A DNA stretch of 64,000 nt from Bordetella genomosp. 4 (GCF_002261185.1 NZ_NEVQ01000013.1:744001-808000); one strand, 5' to 3'; shown: positions 1-8,733, numbered from the stretch's first letter. Translations and numbers: made by a program. The notes: generated by a model not told the origin, from the letters alone.

Positions 1-245
1 GAACCCAATCTGCGGATCTGGACGTGATGAAACAGACGTTTTCCGGGCCGGAGATCCAGCAGTGCTATTACGTGACCGGCGACGCGGATTTTCTGTTGAT
101 CTTGACCGTGCCCAATATGACCGTCTTTCAGGACTTGGCGCAGCGCCTGTTTCACGATAATCCGAACGTGAAATGGTTCCGGACCGCGGTCGTGCTCGAT
201 CGCGTCAAAACCACCTTGCATGTCCCTCTCAGGGGGCCAGCTTGA
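1..245 (+). CDS. Lrp/AsnC-family transcriptional regulator, C-terminal part (start lies before the window)
   Basis: The reading frame is open from base 3 and stops at 245, so only about the last 80 residues are present and the DNA-binding half lies upstream of the window. The visible part fits the Lrp/AsnC effector-binding domain: a CYYVTGDADFLL strand, a VPNM turn, then a helix and the closing segment FRTAVVLDRVKTTLHVPL. Family members are small regulators that sense amino acids, but the ligand cannot be read here. The 3' end overlaps the end of the convergent zinc-ribbon gene by 17 bases. Confidence 0.8.
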   Translation, partial: TQSADLDVMKQTFSGPEIQQCYYVTGDADFLLILTVPNMTVFQDLAQRLFHDNPNVKWFRTAVVLDRVKTTLHVPLRGPA

Positions 246-444
246 ACCCGAGGTCTGTGCCCCACTTGTCCGTCTCGCGCAGCCATTTGGCCTCGCAAAC
301 CAGGCAGCGGAAACGGTCCTCGCGACTGCCTTCCCGCCCCCTTTGGGTAGAGTAAATAAAGCCCTGATGCCCCAATTCACCGTGGGGTTCTGTTCCCGGT
401 ACACCCGGCATGATTGCCTGGCACGCTGGACACATGATGCTCAT
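229..444 (-). CDS. Small zinc-ribbon protein of unknown function
   Basis: A 71-residue protein with two CxxC pairs, CPAC near the N-terminus and CLVC about 40 residues later, as in a structural zinc ribbon. The rest is polar, with no signal peptide or membrane segment. The start at 444 puts the first CxxC directly behind the initiator; an ATG at 435 is an alternative, and a longer in-frame extension to 555 has no ribosome-binding site. No family is recognised beyond the zinc-ribbon pattern. Its end overlaps the end of the AsnC-type gene on the other strand. Confidence 0.6.
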   Translation of the reverse strand: MSIMCPACQAIMPGVPGTEPHGELGHQGFIYSTQRGREGSREDRFRCLVCEAKWLRETDKWGTDLGFKLAP

Positions 445-621
445 GACCAATCTCTGAACGATAATTGGCAAATTGTAAGCGATTACACCAATTATTGACC
501 TCCCCTTCGTGATCGGGGTCCGGAGATCCGGCCCTGGCGACCGTTTTTGCGGCAAAAAACCCTCATTGTGGGAGCGTTCTTATCGCTAGCAGATGTGCCA
601 AACTGGCAACACTGTCTGCTC

Positions 622-1728
622 TCAAGCGGCAGGCAATGCGGCGTAACAGGTAGCCAGGTGATAAGGCGTTGACGAGGGCATATCCGCGCGTGCGAGTCGG
701 CCGCTGCCATCCAGGCATTCGCGCCAGCCACCCGGGTGCAGAAAGCGGCTCTGGAACTGCTGCAGGTGCCGCGCCAACTCGGCCCATTCCCCCAACGCCG
801 CCAGATAACGCGCGTACTCGGCCTGCGCCCAGATACGTTCTGTCGGGTCCTTGATCCGGCCATCCTCGTGCAGTGCGGCGCACACACCTGCGGTCCTGAC
901 CGCGACTCCCTGCTCTCGCGCCCATTCGCAACCGCGTGGCAGCGTCAGAGGCAATTCCAGATCCGCGAACACGGCCGGCGCACTATTGAGCAACACAAAC
1001 CATTCAAACTGATGTCCGGGCTCTATGTGATTGTCGGCCTGCCCGGACGGCGCTTCAGTAATACACAAGGTCGGCGCATGCACAAAAGTATCCGCCACGC
1101 TTTGCACCAAACTACGCAACGTCTGCGCAAACCAGGCGGGCTCCGCAACGCGCGAAGCTGCCAGATAGGCTTCGGTCAGATGCATGACGGGGTTTTGCGC
1201 CGGGCCGGCTAGCGCTTTCTGCCAATCCGCCGACATCGATGCGTGATAGCGGCCGTCCTCACGCCGAAACCGCGCTTCGATCTGTTGGGCGGTTTGCAGC
1301 ATCGCTTGTCTGGCTTCGGCCCGGCGCGAGCGTTCGAAATACGCGGCGCAGGCAAACACTACAAACGCGTGCGTATACAAGTCCTGTGCATCATCCAACG
1401 GCAGCCCGTCAGCATCGATGCTATAGCGCCATCCGCCATGCACGTCATCGCGAAAATGACGCAGCAACGCATCGAACAAGCGATCCGCGTGATGCGCATA
1501 TCTTGCCCCTGGGGCACCTGCATAGACATACAACTGACGCGCGCATGCCATCGCACGATAGCGCTGCACGGGCAACGGCAATCCGGTATCGCCCGCCAAT
1601 GCCTCGTAAGGCAGGTTCATGCGTTCGTTAAAACCGCGTCCTGCCCACAAGGGCAAAATCACATCATTGAAATGCTGTCGCAGCGCCTGAATGGTGTGCG
1701 CGAGCTCGGTAGGGACAGAATTAGCCAT
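622..1728 (-). CDS. AGE-family sugar epimerase/isomerase
   Basis: About 368 residues, close to the usual 380-420 of the N-acylglucosamine 2-epimerase / mannose isomerase family. Family marks include the N-terminal segment DVILPLWAGRGFNERMNLPY, an early R-Y-R-A-M-A-C-A-R-Q run, the barrel motif HIEPGHQFEW with the conserved His and Glu, and a C-terminal helix ending in YHLATCYAALP. Such enzymes form an (alpha/alpha)6 barrel and interconvert aldoses and ketoses (mannose/fructose) or epimerise at C2. Which sugar is used cannot be said. The start is uncertain: 1728 fits family length but has no clear ribosome-binding site, while an ATG at 1791 sits behind a GGTGGT stretch and would add 21 residues. 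No sugar transporter is adjacent. Confidence 0.8.
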   Translation of the reverse strand: MANSVPTELAHTIQALRQHFNDVILPLWAGRGFNERMNLPYEALAGDTGLPLPVQRYRAMACARQLYVYAGAPGARYAHHADRLFDALLRHFRDDVHGGWRYSIDADGLPLDDAQDLYTHAFVVFACAAYFERSRRAEARQAMLQTAQQIEARFRREDGRYHASMSADWQKALAGPAQNPVMHLTEAYLAASRVAEPAWFAQTLRSLVQSVADTFVHAPTLCITEAPSGQADNHIEPGHQFEWFVLLNSAPAVFADLELPLTLPRGCEWAREQGVAVRTAGVCAALHEDGRIKDPTERIWAQAEYARYLAALGEWAELARHLQQFQSRFLHPGGWRECLDGSGRLARADMPSSTPYHLATCYAALPAA

Positions 1729-1866
1729 CGGGACATGGCGCGCATCAACGCGCGCCGGAAATGACGAAGTAACGACGATAACCCGAATCATGCTACCACC
1801 AGAACCGGCGTCGTTCCGACCTCATGCGGCGCGCGTGACTTGCATCAAGTTTTCACCTACCCCATG

Positions 1867-2079
1867 TCAGCGAACGATGTTTTCCTCGACCCAATTTTGG
1901 GCAAAGATCTCTGCACGATCACGTGCCTCATGCAATGAAGAACAAACCCCCAGATAGGAAAAGGCGGCATCGACTTCGGTGCCTCCCTCAGCCGTTACCG
2001 TCAGCAGTACGCCGTACCCGCCGGTATCCATGGCTGCTGTGGATACGTCGATCAGCACTTCCTGGTCTTGATGCTGCAT
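1867..2079 (-). CDS. Small conserved-looking protein of unknown function
   Basis: A 70-residue soluble, acidic protein beginning MQHQDQEVLIDVSTAAMD. The start is well defined: GGGAGGAAG lies directly upstream of the ATG at 2079, so the in-frame extension to 2172 is not needed. The sequence suggests two or three strands (VLIDVS, YGVLLTVTAEGG) followed by a C-terminal helix (SLHEARDRAEIFAQNWVEEN). No family is recognised. It stands alone between the epimerase and another small gene on the same strand. Confidence 0.6.
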   Translation of the reverse strand: MQHQDQEVLIDVSTAAMDTGGYGVLLTVTAEGGTEVDAAFSYLGVCSSLHEARDRAEIFAQNWVEENIVR

Positions 2080-2300
2080 GGCTTCCTCCCAGTCGGTTAT
2101 CCAAACGCGTGAATCCACGCGCAACAGAGAGCGGGATCCAATGCAGATGCATGTTGGACACGTCTTTGTCACGCAAGTTCATCTTACCCAGTAGTTGTCG
2201 GCTGCGATACTCAAACCATGTCGCAAACGTGACCAAATCCCCTGGGATATTCCCTAGTTCTGCAGCCGAAAAATGCAAAGCATTGCAAAGTGCACGAGCG

Positions 2301-2525
2301 CTAGCCGAGATGAATAGCGCCCGGGGACTCCATGCGTAGCGCCAGGCGCCCTTTGTCGGTCAGAACCAGCTTGCCCTGATCGGTTTCTTTTATGCACAGC
2401 AGGATCAGCAATCCCTCGGCGACATGTGACGGAATTTGTTCTCGCGATACCCCTGCCGCCTCACCATCCGAGATGAATTGTAACCATTGGGCTAATTCGC
2501 CTTGTTGAACGTTGATACGGGGCAT
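2301..2525 (-). CDS. Small protein with a winged-helix-like tail, unknown function
   Basis: A 74-residue protein. The segment LVLTDKGRLALRME resembles the recognition-helix/wing part of winged-helix proteins (LT-x-KGR-x-AL), and the preceding helices (ELAQWLQFISDGEAAGV, HVAEGLLILLCI) could complete a small fold. There is no signal peptide. The ribosome-binding site before the ATG is weak. It could be a small DNA-binding or partner protein, but that is only suggested by the pattern. Confidence 0.45.
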   Translation of the reverse strand: MPRINVQQGELAQWLQFISDGEAAGVSREQIPSHVAEGLLILLCIKETDQGKLVLTDKGRLALRMESPGAIHLG

Positions 2526-2848
2526 AACGGGTGTCCGAATAGATGTGCAAAACCGGGGGCTACGATAGCATGCCGTCCCGCTGTGCCGAGCTGGAACCCG
2601 GCCACACGGCGGTGTTGCCTTTATGCCAAGATTTCACCGTGCTGGAAACAATTTAGGGCTTGCATCCGCAAAATCGCAGCGCTACATTGAACTCACCAAG
2701 TGTTCTGATACCCAATGCGTACGAAACTTGGTAGGAGCGCCCCAGACTCATCTCGAGTTGGGGCGCTCTTCATTGGGCGCATGGGAATACAGGTCTTTCC
2801 TCGAGACCACGCTGATGCCCGTCGCCCAATTGACGATTTCCGAGGGTT
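2526..2848. other. Non-coding gap after the ankyrin gene
   Basis: No convincing gene is seen in these 323 bases. The only clear structure is a perfect 10-bp inverted repeat listed separately. The stretch forms the 3' flank of the ankyrin-repeat gene, which is read towards it, and the 5' flank of the small gene at 2301-2525. Confidence 0.5.
2735..2768 (-). terminator. Perfect 10-bp hairpin after the ankyrin gene, possible terminator
   Basis: GAGCGCCCCA at 2735-2744 is exactly complementary to TGGGGCGCTC at 2759-2768, with a 14-base loop. It lies about 80 bases past the stop of the ankyrin gene. Neither strand has a proper run of T after the stem, so intrinsic termination is plausible but not shown. 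Confidence 0.4.
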
Positions 2849-5800
2849 TCAATGGCGGGATTTTTGTGCGGCGGAAGCGGACGTCAATAGATTCATCGCC
2901 TTCCAGTCGCCGCGCTCATCGGCATGTCTTATCGCAGCCGCAGCATCCACGCCCATGCCAATCAACTGCTCTACTGCATATTGGTTGCTGATGGCTGCTG
3001 CATGCATGAGCACAGCGGAGAGATCCGCGCCGAACAGGCGGAATACGGCGGGATGGGCCATGTATTCGCCGGTCACTGCGTCCTTCATGGCGACAGTCGG
3101 ATCGATGCCCAATGAAACCAGCTCTCTGACGGCGACGATGTGTCCCTTGGAAATCGCGATGCCCAACGCCGCGGCAGCATCGACACCCGCGGCACTCAGC
3201 ATCTCACGCCAATACTGATCACCGGGTTGCGCGGTCCGCATGACGGCCTCGTACGCGTCCACCAGCCTGGCTCCACGGGTAACCATAACCGTCGCGTCGT
3301 GTGATCCCCCCCTCGTGCCTCTATCGCTGGGTTTTATCAAAAGCAGACTGTTGGCGTCCCGTGCTGTGGGGGCTGTCGCCATGCCCAGGGACAAAACCGT
3401 CATCTCTCGTTTCGCAGCCTCAATAAAAGCTTTTCGCTCGTCCAAACGCCTTTTTGGCGTTGATCTCAACACACCCGATATATCTGCTCCTGCAGCGATC
3501 AACATGGCCGCCGTCCGGAGATCTTTCTTTATCACGGTGTCGGTGAGGGCAATCACAGAGTTCTGTCCCGCGTCGATCAATGACTTTATCGCCGGGACAT
3601 TGCCTGCTTTGGCAAGCTCCAGAAGCAGCTCCACCATATATGTGTCTCCGCCTGCATCGGACCACAATTTGATCGCTCGAATATCGCCGGATTGGGCGAG
3701 CTTTCTCATGACGGCAGATACGTCGGCTGTCTCATTCACCAACCATTGAACGACATTCAGCAGACCACGCTCCACAGCCTGTTTAACCACTACCAACGGA
3801 TCCAGTCCTGCCTGCAACAATGATTGCGCTTCTTTGTATTTTCCGTTGTCAATCGCGGATATCAGCGCAGTGGTGCCGTCCGCCCCCAGCAGCAGCAATG
3901 CGCGTATTGCCGCCTGAGAGCCGTCGTCGATCGCATATGCCAATGCCACCGATAAATCGGCGCCCCGGGTAATCAACGCCCGCACGGCATCAGGCCAGCC
4001 TGACACGGCGGCATGCAGCAACAGCAGCGGCATATCGACCCCAGCGGCAAGCATCGTTGTCACCGCAGTCAGTCCATCGTGGGCAGCTGTCCCTGACAAA
4101 GCAAGGCGTATATCTGCGCCGCCGACCACCAATACTCTCGCTGCGCTGGGCTGACTGTTTACTGCGGCGATTCGTAATGCTGCCGCCTGATTGGCGCCTT
4201 TTTGCATGCAGAGAACGGCAACTCTGAGATCCCCCCGGCCAGTTGCCTGCACCAGTGCATCGACATAGTCTGCCCCGGTATCAACCAGGGCATCAGCCGC
4301 TTTCGCCTGCCCGCTTTTCAAGGCATACATGAGTGCCACCGACACCTCTGCGCCCATCATGATCAGAACCTGTGCGGCACCTTTTTGATTGGCCGCCATG
4401 GCGTAGGCCAACGCGGCAGACATATCGACGCCGTATTTGACAAGCGCGCGTGCCGCCTTGATATCGGCCTTGCCTATCACATTCACGAGCGCCTTGGCGC
4501 TATCTGCGCCAGCCGATAGCAACGCGCTGATCAGTGCATCATCATTGTTTTTTATCGCACGGATCAACGCATCGCTGCCATCGACCATATCTGGAATAAA
4601 CCATTTCAATGCGCCTGGCATTCCGGATTCGGTCAACTCTTTCAGAACATCAAGATAGTCGACGCCCTCATTCTGGATCAACGCTTTTGCCAAATGCGCC
4701 AGTTCCTCGGCGATGAGCAGTTTCAGTGCACGAGGTCTGTCAACGCCCGCGTTGATCAAGAACGCCAGCGTGGCAACGTCGCCGCGCTCGGCAGCTGCGC
4801 GAAACAGTGCTGAATAGCCGACTCCCGCGGCAATCAACAGTTGCGCTGCGGTAGCATCGCGCTCCTCCAGGGCCAGTGCCAACGTCTTGCGTGCCGCCTC
4901 CGGGAATCCTTGACTCAGGGACTTGATATTTTTCCAATCGCCGCTGTACAGAGCGAATCCCAGAGCAGTAGCGCCGACCGTGGTATTACGAACCAGCGCC
5001 TGCAGATCCCGTAACGCTACACCTGCAGATTGATGCGACGCCCGTTGCAAGGAGAGGCGCGGCTCTCTGATGGCGAGCAGTTTTGCCACCACCGCCGTAT
5101 TGTCAGGTACACCGACCTCATTCAACACCAGAGAGACTTCCGAGCGTACCGCCGTCAATGTCTCTGCTAATGCTACGCTGTCATTTGACTCTGCCCGCTG
5201 CAGCGCCAGGGATGCATCTGCGCCACTGGCCAATAATATGGCCGCATTCAACAGTTTCCCTGCCTTTAGATTGTGCATCAACAGCTCTGAGGGATCTGCA
5301 CCCGATGCGATCAACAGCCGCAACGCCGCGATATCTCGGCGCTGTACAAATGCCAACATTACGTCGTACGTCGGCGCCCCGGCACTGATCAGCGCCGTTA
5401 CTGCCGCCTTATTGCGGCCCTCGACGACGCTCGTCAAAACCACAGCCGCGCTTTTCTCTGCCACGGCCAGCAAGGCTTTGACGGCATTGGCGCGGTCGTT
5501 GGCAGCCAGAGTTTTCAATGCGGTGCGAACATCGGCGCGCTCAGCAACCATGAATTTCAACGATTCAACATCGTTAAGTTCGGCAAAGCGTTCCAGTGCC
5601 GTCGAGGCGTCTGCTCCCGCATCGATCAATAGTGCCGTGCCCTTTGCATCGCGGTCCTGCACCGCGGATACCAAAGCATGTGCACCATCTGCGCCCAAAA
5701 AGAGCAGTATGCGTACCGAGACGATCTGATTGGCCGCCACAGCATAGGCTAATGCCGTCGACAGATCTGCACCGACGGACAGCAACATCTGCACAGCTTT

Positions 5801-6487
5801 CGCTCGATTCTTGGCGCTATCCAGCGAACCAAAAGCGGCCGTCATCAAGGCATGAGAGGGATCCGCCCCTGCCGCGACCAAGGTCGCTGCCTCGTGGAGG
5901 CTGCCACATATCGAGACAGAACAAAGCGCAGCGGATGGGTCCGCTTCGGCCGCGATGAACGACTCGGCCGCCGAAATATTTCCACGTGTCGCGGCGATCA
6001 ACAAAGCCGCGAAGACATTGCCCTTTGCATCCTGCAAGATGAACGCCTTGGAAATGGCCGTTCTTTTCGCGGTGAGCATCGAAGGCGAGCAGTTCACGTC
6101 ATGGCCATTGATGATTGCGGCTCTGACACGAATCAAGGCCACCATCAGCGCGATATTGTTGTTCTCCGACGCTCGCATGAGCGGCGTATAGCCATACCTG
6201 TCGCACGCGTTGACGAAGTTGTGATCACCGCCGCATTTTTCGATCAACGCCAGCGCCGCTTCGTTGTTGCCGATGGAAACGGCGTAGTGAAGCGGATTCT
6301 GCGCACTGTCGTTCTCAACGTTCAGATCAACATGCGGGTCATCCAACATCGCGCGAACAGCACGTATGTCAGCACTTTCGATGGCACGAAAAATGTCTCC
6401 ACTGGCCTCCTCCTTGTTTGGGCAATGGTAAAGATCAGCAGGGGTCAGGGTTGACGGCGCATTTGCAAAAATCGGATCAATGTCCAT
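2849..6487 (-). CDS. Giant ankyrin-repeat protein (1212 residues)
   Basis: Almost the whole protein is built of units of about 33 residues. The first two or three after residue 45 are canonical ankyrin repeats (NPLHYAVSIGNNEAALALI, YTPLMRASENNNIALMVALI). The remaining 30 or so are a degenerate but uniform kind whose recurring core is LLxxGADxSxALxxAxxxxDxxAV, lacking the TPLH motif. No signal peptide, membrane segment, catalytic domain or coiled coil is visible, so it is probably cytoplasmic or delivered without a classical signal; the function is likely protein binding. No good ribosome-binding site precedes the ATG. It lies 165 bases downstream of a Cro-like gene on the same strand and could be transcribed from that phage-type promoter. 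The repeats make it prone to length variation. Confidence 0.85.
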   Translation of the reverse strand: MDIDPIFANAPSTLTPADLYHCPNKEEASGDIFRAIESADIRAVRAMLDDPHVDLNVENDSAQNPLHYAVSIGNNEAALALIEKCGGDHNFVNACDRYGYTPLMRASENNNIALMVALIRVRAAIINGHDVNCSPSMLTAKRTAISKAFILQDAKGNVFAALLIAATRGNISAAESFIAAEADPSAALCSVSICGSLHEAATLVAAGADPSHALMTAAFGSLDSAKNRAKAVQMLLSVGADLSTALAYAVAANQIVSVRILLFLGADGAHALVSAVQDRDAKGTALLIDAGADASTALERFAELNDVESLKFMVAERADVRTALKTLAANDRANAVKALLAVAEKSAAVVLTSVVEGRNKAAVTALISAGAPTYDVMLAFVQRRDIAALRLLIASGADPSELLMHNLKAGKLLNAAILLASGADASLALQRAESNDSVALAETLTAVRSEVSLVLNEVGVPDNTAVVAKLLAIREPRLSLQRASHQSAGVALRDLQALVRNTTVGATALGFALYSGDWKNIKSLSQGFPEAARKTLALALEERDATAAQLLIAAGVGYSALFRAAAERGDVATLAFLINAGVDRPRALKLLIAEELAHLAKALIQNEGVDYLDVLKELTESGMPGALKWFIPDMVDGSDALIRAIKNNDDALISALLSAGADSAKALVNVIGKADIKAARALVKYGVDMSAALAYAMAANQKGAAQVLIMMGAEVSVALMYALKSGQAKAADALVDTGADYVDALVQATGRGDLRVAVLCMQKGANQAAALRIAAVNSQPSAARVLVVGGADIRLALSGTAAHDGLTAVTTMLAAGVDMPLLLLHAAVSGWPDAVRALITRGADLSVALAYAIDDGSQAAIRALLLLGADGTTALISAIDNGKYKEAQSLLQAGLDPLVVVKQAVERGLLNVVQWLVNETADVSAVMRKLAQSGDIRAIKLWSDAGGDTYMVELLLELAKAGNVPAIKSLIDAGQNSVIALTDTVIKKDLRTAAMLIAAGADISGVLRSTPKRRLDERKAFIEAAKREMTVLSLGMATAPTARDANSLLLIKPSDRGTRGGSHDATVMVTRGARLVDAYEAVMRTAQPGDQYWREMLSAAGVDAAAALGIAISKGHIVAVRELVSLGIDPTVAMKDAVTGEYMAHPAVFRLFGADLSAVLMHAAAISNQYAVEQLIGMGVDAAAAIRHADERGDWKAMNLLTSASAAQKSRH

Positions 6488-6652
6488 AGGGCGGCTCGGA
6501 AATCGCGAACGAGGAAGGCTTCCACATCAGTAAAAGCCACCCAGCGCGATACTAGCTGCATTCCCGAAAACGACTGGACATTCATCCAGAGCACAACTCA
6601 AACCGGACCGATCCGGCCTTGCGCTGCGCCCAAACCCAATCAGGGACGGTCG

Positions 6653-6841
6653 CTAACGCGACCGCTCCCACGCCTTGAAAATACGGGGCTTTGCCAACCT
6701 CAGGAATTTCTTCCATGCTCGGGGGATCCCGTTTGTCCGCCATTGAGACACGGCCCCCGTTGTCAGGTCGCACAGACGCGCAACTTCACTGGTGCCGCCC
6801 AGCGCGTCAATTAAGTCACCATCAGTCTTTTGCTCATTCAT
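6653..6841 (-). CDS. Cro/YdaS-like phage repressor
   Basis: A 62-residue single-domain HTH protein. The order DLIDALGGTSEVARLCDLTTGAVSQWRTNGIP matches the Cro/YdaS pattern: a helix, a GG turn, the HTH helices and a VSQWR recognition segment followed by IP. It is divergent from the CI-like gene across a 79-base region containing repeated operator-like palindromes, as in lambdoid immunity regions. There is no ribosome-binding site. No integrase, replication or structural phage gene is nearby, so this looks like a leftover or domesticated switch. The next gene downstream on the same strand is the giant ankyrin protein. Confidence 0.7.
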   Translation of the reverse strand: MNEQKTDGDLIDALGGTSEVARLCDLTTGAVSQWRTNGIPRAWKKFLRLAKPRIFKAWERSR

Positions 6842-6850
6842 GTTTAAATT

Positions 6851-6919
6851 TTAGTTGACTAATAATACATAAGCAACCAAATCACAGCCAACTAAGATTG
6901 AATTTGTTTAGCCTACTAA
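6851..6919. promoter_or_regulatory. Three operator-like palindromes between cI-like and cro-like genes
   Basis: TTAG-N4-CTAA occurs at 6851-6862 (spacer TTGA) and 6908-6919 (spacer CCTA). A third site at 6884-6895 keeps the CTAA half but has ACAG on the left. One site sits next to the cro start and one touches the cI start codon, with the third between, the usual OR1-OR3 type arrangement. The region is clearly A+T-richer than the neighbouring genes, consistent with two back-to-back promoters. Assignment as binding sites for these two repressors is inferred from position and symmetry. Confidence 0.6.
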
Positions 6920-6920
6920 G

Positions 6921-7601
6921 ATGTTGCTGTTCAAAGACCGCATTCAAACCGCCTTCAATGAGGAAAACCACCGCCGCAAAGCGGAGGGCGCGCCGCGCCT
7001 GACAAAAACCGATTTGTGGAAGACAGCAGGCATGACGTCCGCGGCTGCCACGTTCTGGTTTGACGGTTCCAACGGTGCGGATATGGATACCTGCATGAAA
7101 ATCGCGCCCCTGATGCGCGTGAATGCCAAATGGCTGTTTGACGGCACAAAACCCAAGCACGTTGTTCCACCACCCGTTGTCGCAGACGATCACACACCGA
7201 TCCGTTTCGTCAATGCCAGGGCCTCGGCCGGGAAAGGCAAGCTCGTTTTTTCGGACGATGTCGCAAAGACATTGATGTTCCGCCGCGACTGGCTGGCAAA
7301 GCACGACGCCAGCCCCGAGGACACCCTCGCCTTTCATGTTGATGGCGCATCCATGTCGGATCTGCACATTGTCGATGGCGCTGTCGTGCTGGCAAATCAA
7401 AAGAAGACTGACCCTATATCCAAAAAGGTGTACGTCCTGTGGCTCCATGGCCAGCTGTACGTCAAGCAATTGGTCAAACACAAAGGCGTCTGGTACGCGA
7501 GATCGCACAACGCCACGCACTCGGACGACTACCCCGATATCCCAATCGAACCCGACGACCGTATTGTCGGACGGGTATTTTGGTGCGGTTTTGAGTTGTA
7601 G
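6921..7601 (+). CDS. CI-type phage repressor with S24 peptidase domain
   Basis: A 226-residue protein with an N-terminal HTH-like domain (residues 1-70, LTKTDLWKTAGMTSAAATFWFDG) and a C-terminal LexA/S24-type domain from about residue 95. The latter has the nucleophile segment FHVDGASMSDLHIVDGAVV with Ser after GA and, about 35 residues later, YVKQLVKHKGVWY with the Lys of the Ser-Lys dyad. Such repressors block the lytic promoter and cleave themselves in the SOS response. The ATG follows directly on an operator-like palindrome without a ribosome-binding site, so a leaderless message like lambda cI from PRM is possible. It is divergent from the Cro-like gene. Confidence 0.85.
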   Translation: MLLFKDRIQTAFNEENHRRKAEGAPRLTKTDLWKTAGMTSAAATFWFDGSNGADMDTCMKIAPLMRVNAKWLFDGTKPKHVVPPPVVADDHTPIRFVNARASAGKGKLVFSDDVAKTLMFRRDWLAKHDASPEDTLAFHVDGASMSDLHIVDGAVVLANQKKTDPISKKVYVLWLHGQLYVKQLVKHKGVWYARSHNATHSDDYPDIPIEPDDRIVGRVFWCGFEL

Positions 7602-7955
7602 AGAATAATAGCAACGCCAGCACGTTGCCCCTGCTGGCATTGCGGCATACACCCGTCAAACAGCGCACGCAAGATAGACCCCCGCCCAAAAGAGCGCAGG
7701 ACTGGTCTGATTCGCTCAGCGGCGAGGCGAACAAACGCGATCCTCTGTACGGAACATGTCGGTGGCAGCATCGCCGTCAACGGCCAAGTGAACCGCACCA
7801 ATCCGGACTTGAGCGCATGTTGGATTCCCAGCTTGCAGCTTTTTCTCAGACCTCGGCATTGGTAACAAATATAGCGACATGTACACGTTTGGACGTAGGC
7901 GCGGGCCCATTGATCGGAAATAATGAATCCTTGTCACTACCAAGGCTTTACCGCT
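7602..7955. other. Non-coding gap with one hairpin
   Basis: No gene is supported in these 354 bases; the open frames here are short and arginine-rich. A hairpin (GCCAGCA at 7616-7622 with TGCTGGC at 7632-7638, extended by GCAA/TTGC across one mismatch) follows the repressor stop by about 10 bases and may end its transcript, although no T-run follows. GGAAAT lies just before an alternative start (7923) of the next gene. Confidence 0.4.
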
Positions 7956-8714
7956 ATGCGTTTACCGCCTATCCGTCCCACTGCGCCCCAGTATTCGTCA
8001 CTCGCCGGGCGGGCGGGCTTGCTGGCCTCTGTCGTGTTGTTGACCGCTTGCGCGCCCACTCCGACCATAGACGAGCGCGATTCCTTTACGCAGGAAAGCA
8101 CCTATTCCCATCGCTTTGCAGCCACGTCCAGCCAGGCTGCCTGCGAAGCCGGACGGCGCGCCTTGCTGGGCCAGGGATATATCATCGACAAGGCCGAATC
8201 CAATCAGGTCAGCGGCCACAAAAACTACCAGGATCAGGAAAACGATAATCAGCACGGACAGATCCTGTTCAACGTTAATTGCACAACGAGCGGCCCGAAC
8301 GAGGCCACGGTCTACGCCAACGCGCTGCGCGAGCTGTATACGATGAAGCGGTCGAGCAATTCTGCCAGCGTGGGTCTGAGCGTGCTGGGCTCGGTGTCCA
8401 TGCCGTTGGGGGCCAGCGACGATTCGTTAGTCAAAACCTCCAGCGAAACGATATCGCGCGGCGTGTTCTACGAGGGTTTTTTTCAACAATTGGAACAGAA
8501 TCTGACCTCAGCAAAAGCTGCGATCGACTCGGGCACGACGCCGGGACAGAATCCGAAAGCGGCTGATGCCGCTGCGAAGCAGCAGATAGAGAAACCGGGC
8601 CTGCCTGTTACGCCAATCAAAACAGCACCGGAGCAAACGACCTCCCCAACTACAACCCAACCGGCAAAACCTGCGTCCACGGACTCTTCGACGGCTCCGG
8701 CGTCGGGTCAATAG
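7956..8714 (+). CDS. DUF2242-type lipoprotein
   Basis: About 252 residues with a lipoprotein signal: a basic N-terminus, the hydrophobic stretch AGLLASVVLLTAC and a lipobox whose Cys is residue 32. The mature N-terminal two-thirds (residues 33-190) is a compact domain with two further cysteines, QAACEAG and NVNCTTS. The last 60 residues are a low-complexity Pro/Thr/Ala/Lys tail, likely extended in the periplasm. The domain resembles the uncharacterised DUF2242 lipoproteins of betaproteobacteria; no function is known to me. An alternative ATG at 7923 adds 11 residues before the signal. The convergent ABC permease gene follows closely. Confidence 0.7.
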   Translation: MRLPPIRPTAPQYSSLAGRAGLLASVVLLTACAPTPTIDERDSFTQESTYSHRFAATSSQAACEAGRRALLGQGYIIDKAESNQVSGHKNYQDQENDNQHGQILFNVNCTTSGPNEATVYANALRELYTMKRSSNSASVGLSVLGSVSMPLGASDDSLVKTSSETISRGVFYEGFFQQLEQNLTSAKAAIDSGTTPGQNPKAADAAAKQQIEKPGLPVTPIKTAPEQTTSPTTTQPAKPASTDSSTAPASGQ

Positions 8715-8733
8715 CAGTGGCAACTGGCCATAT

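Noticed and set aside
5070-5729. 219-codon plus-strand frame antisense to the ankyrin gene, Ala/Ser/Thr-rich
   Set aside because: It is the complement of the repeated GAD-AL units, which produces an artificial low-complexity repeat protein.
6582-6773. 63-codon minus-strand frame overlapping the Cro-like gene
   Set aside because: Out-of-frame shadow of the Cro-like gene without domain or start signal.
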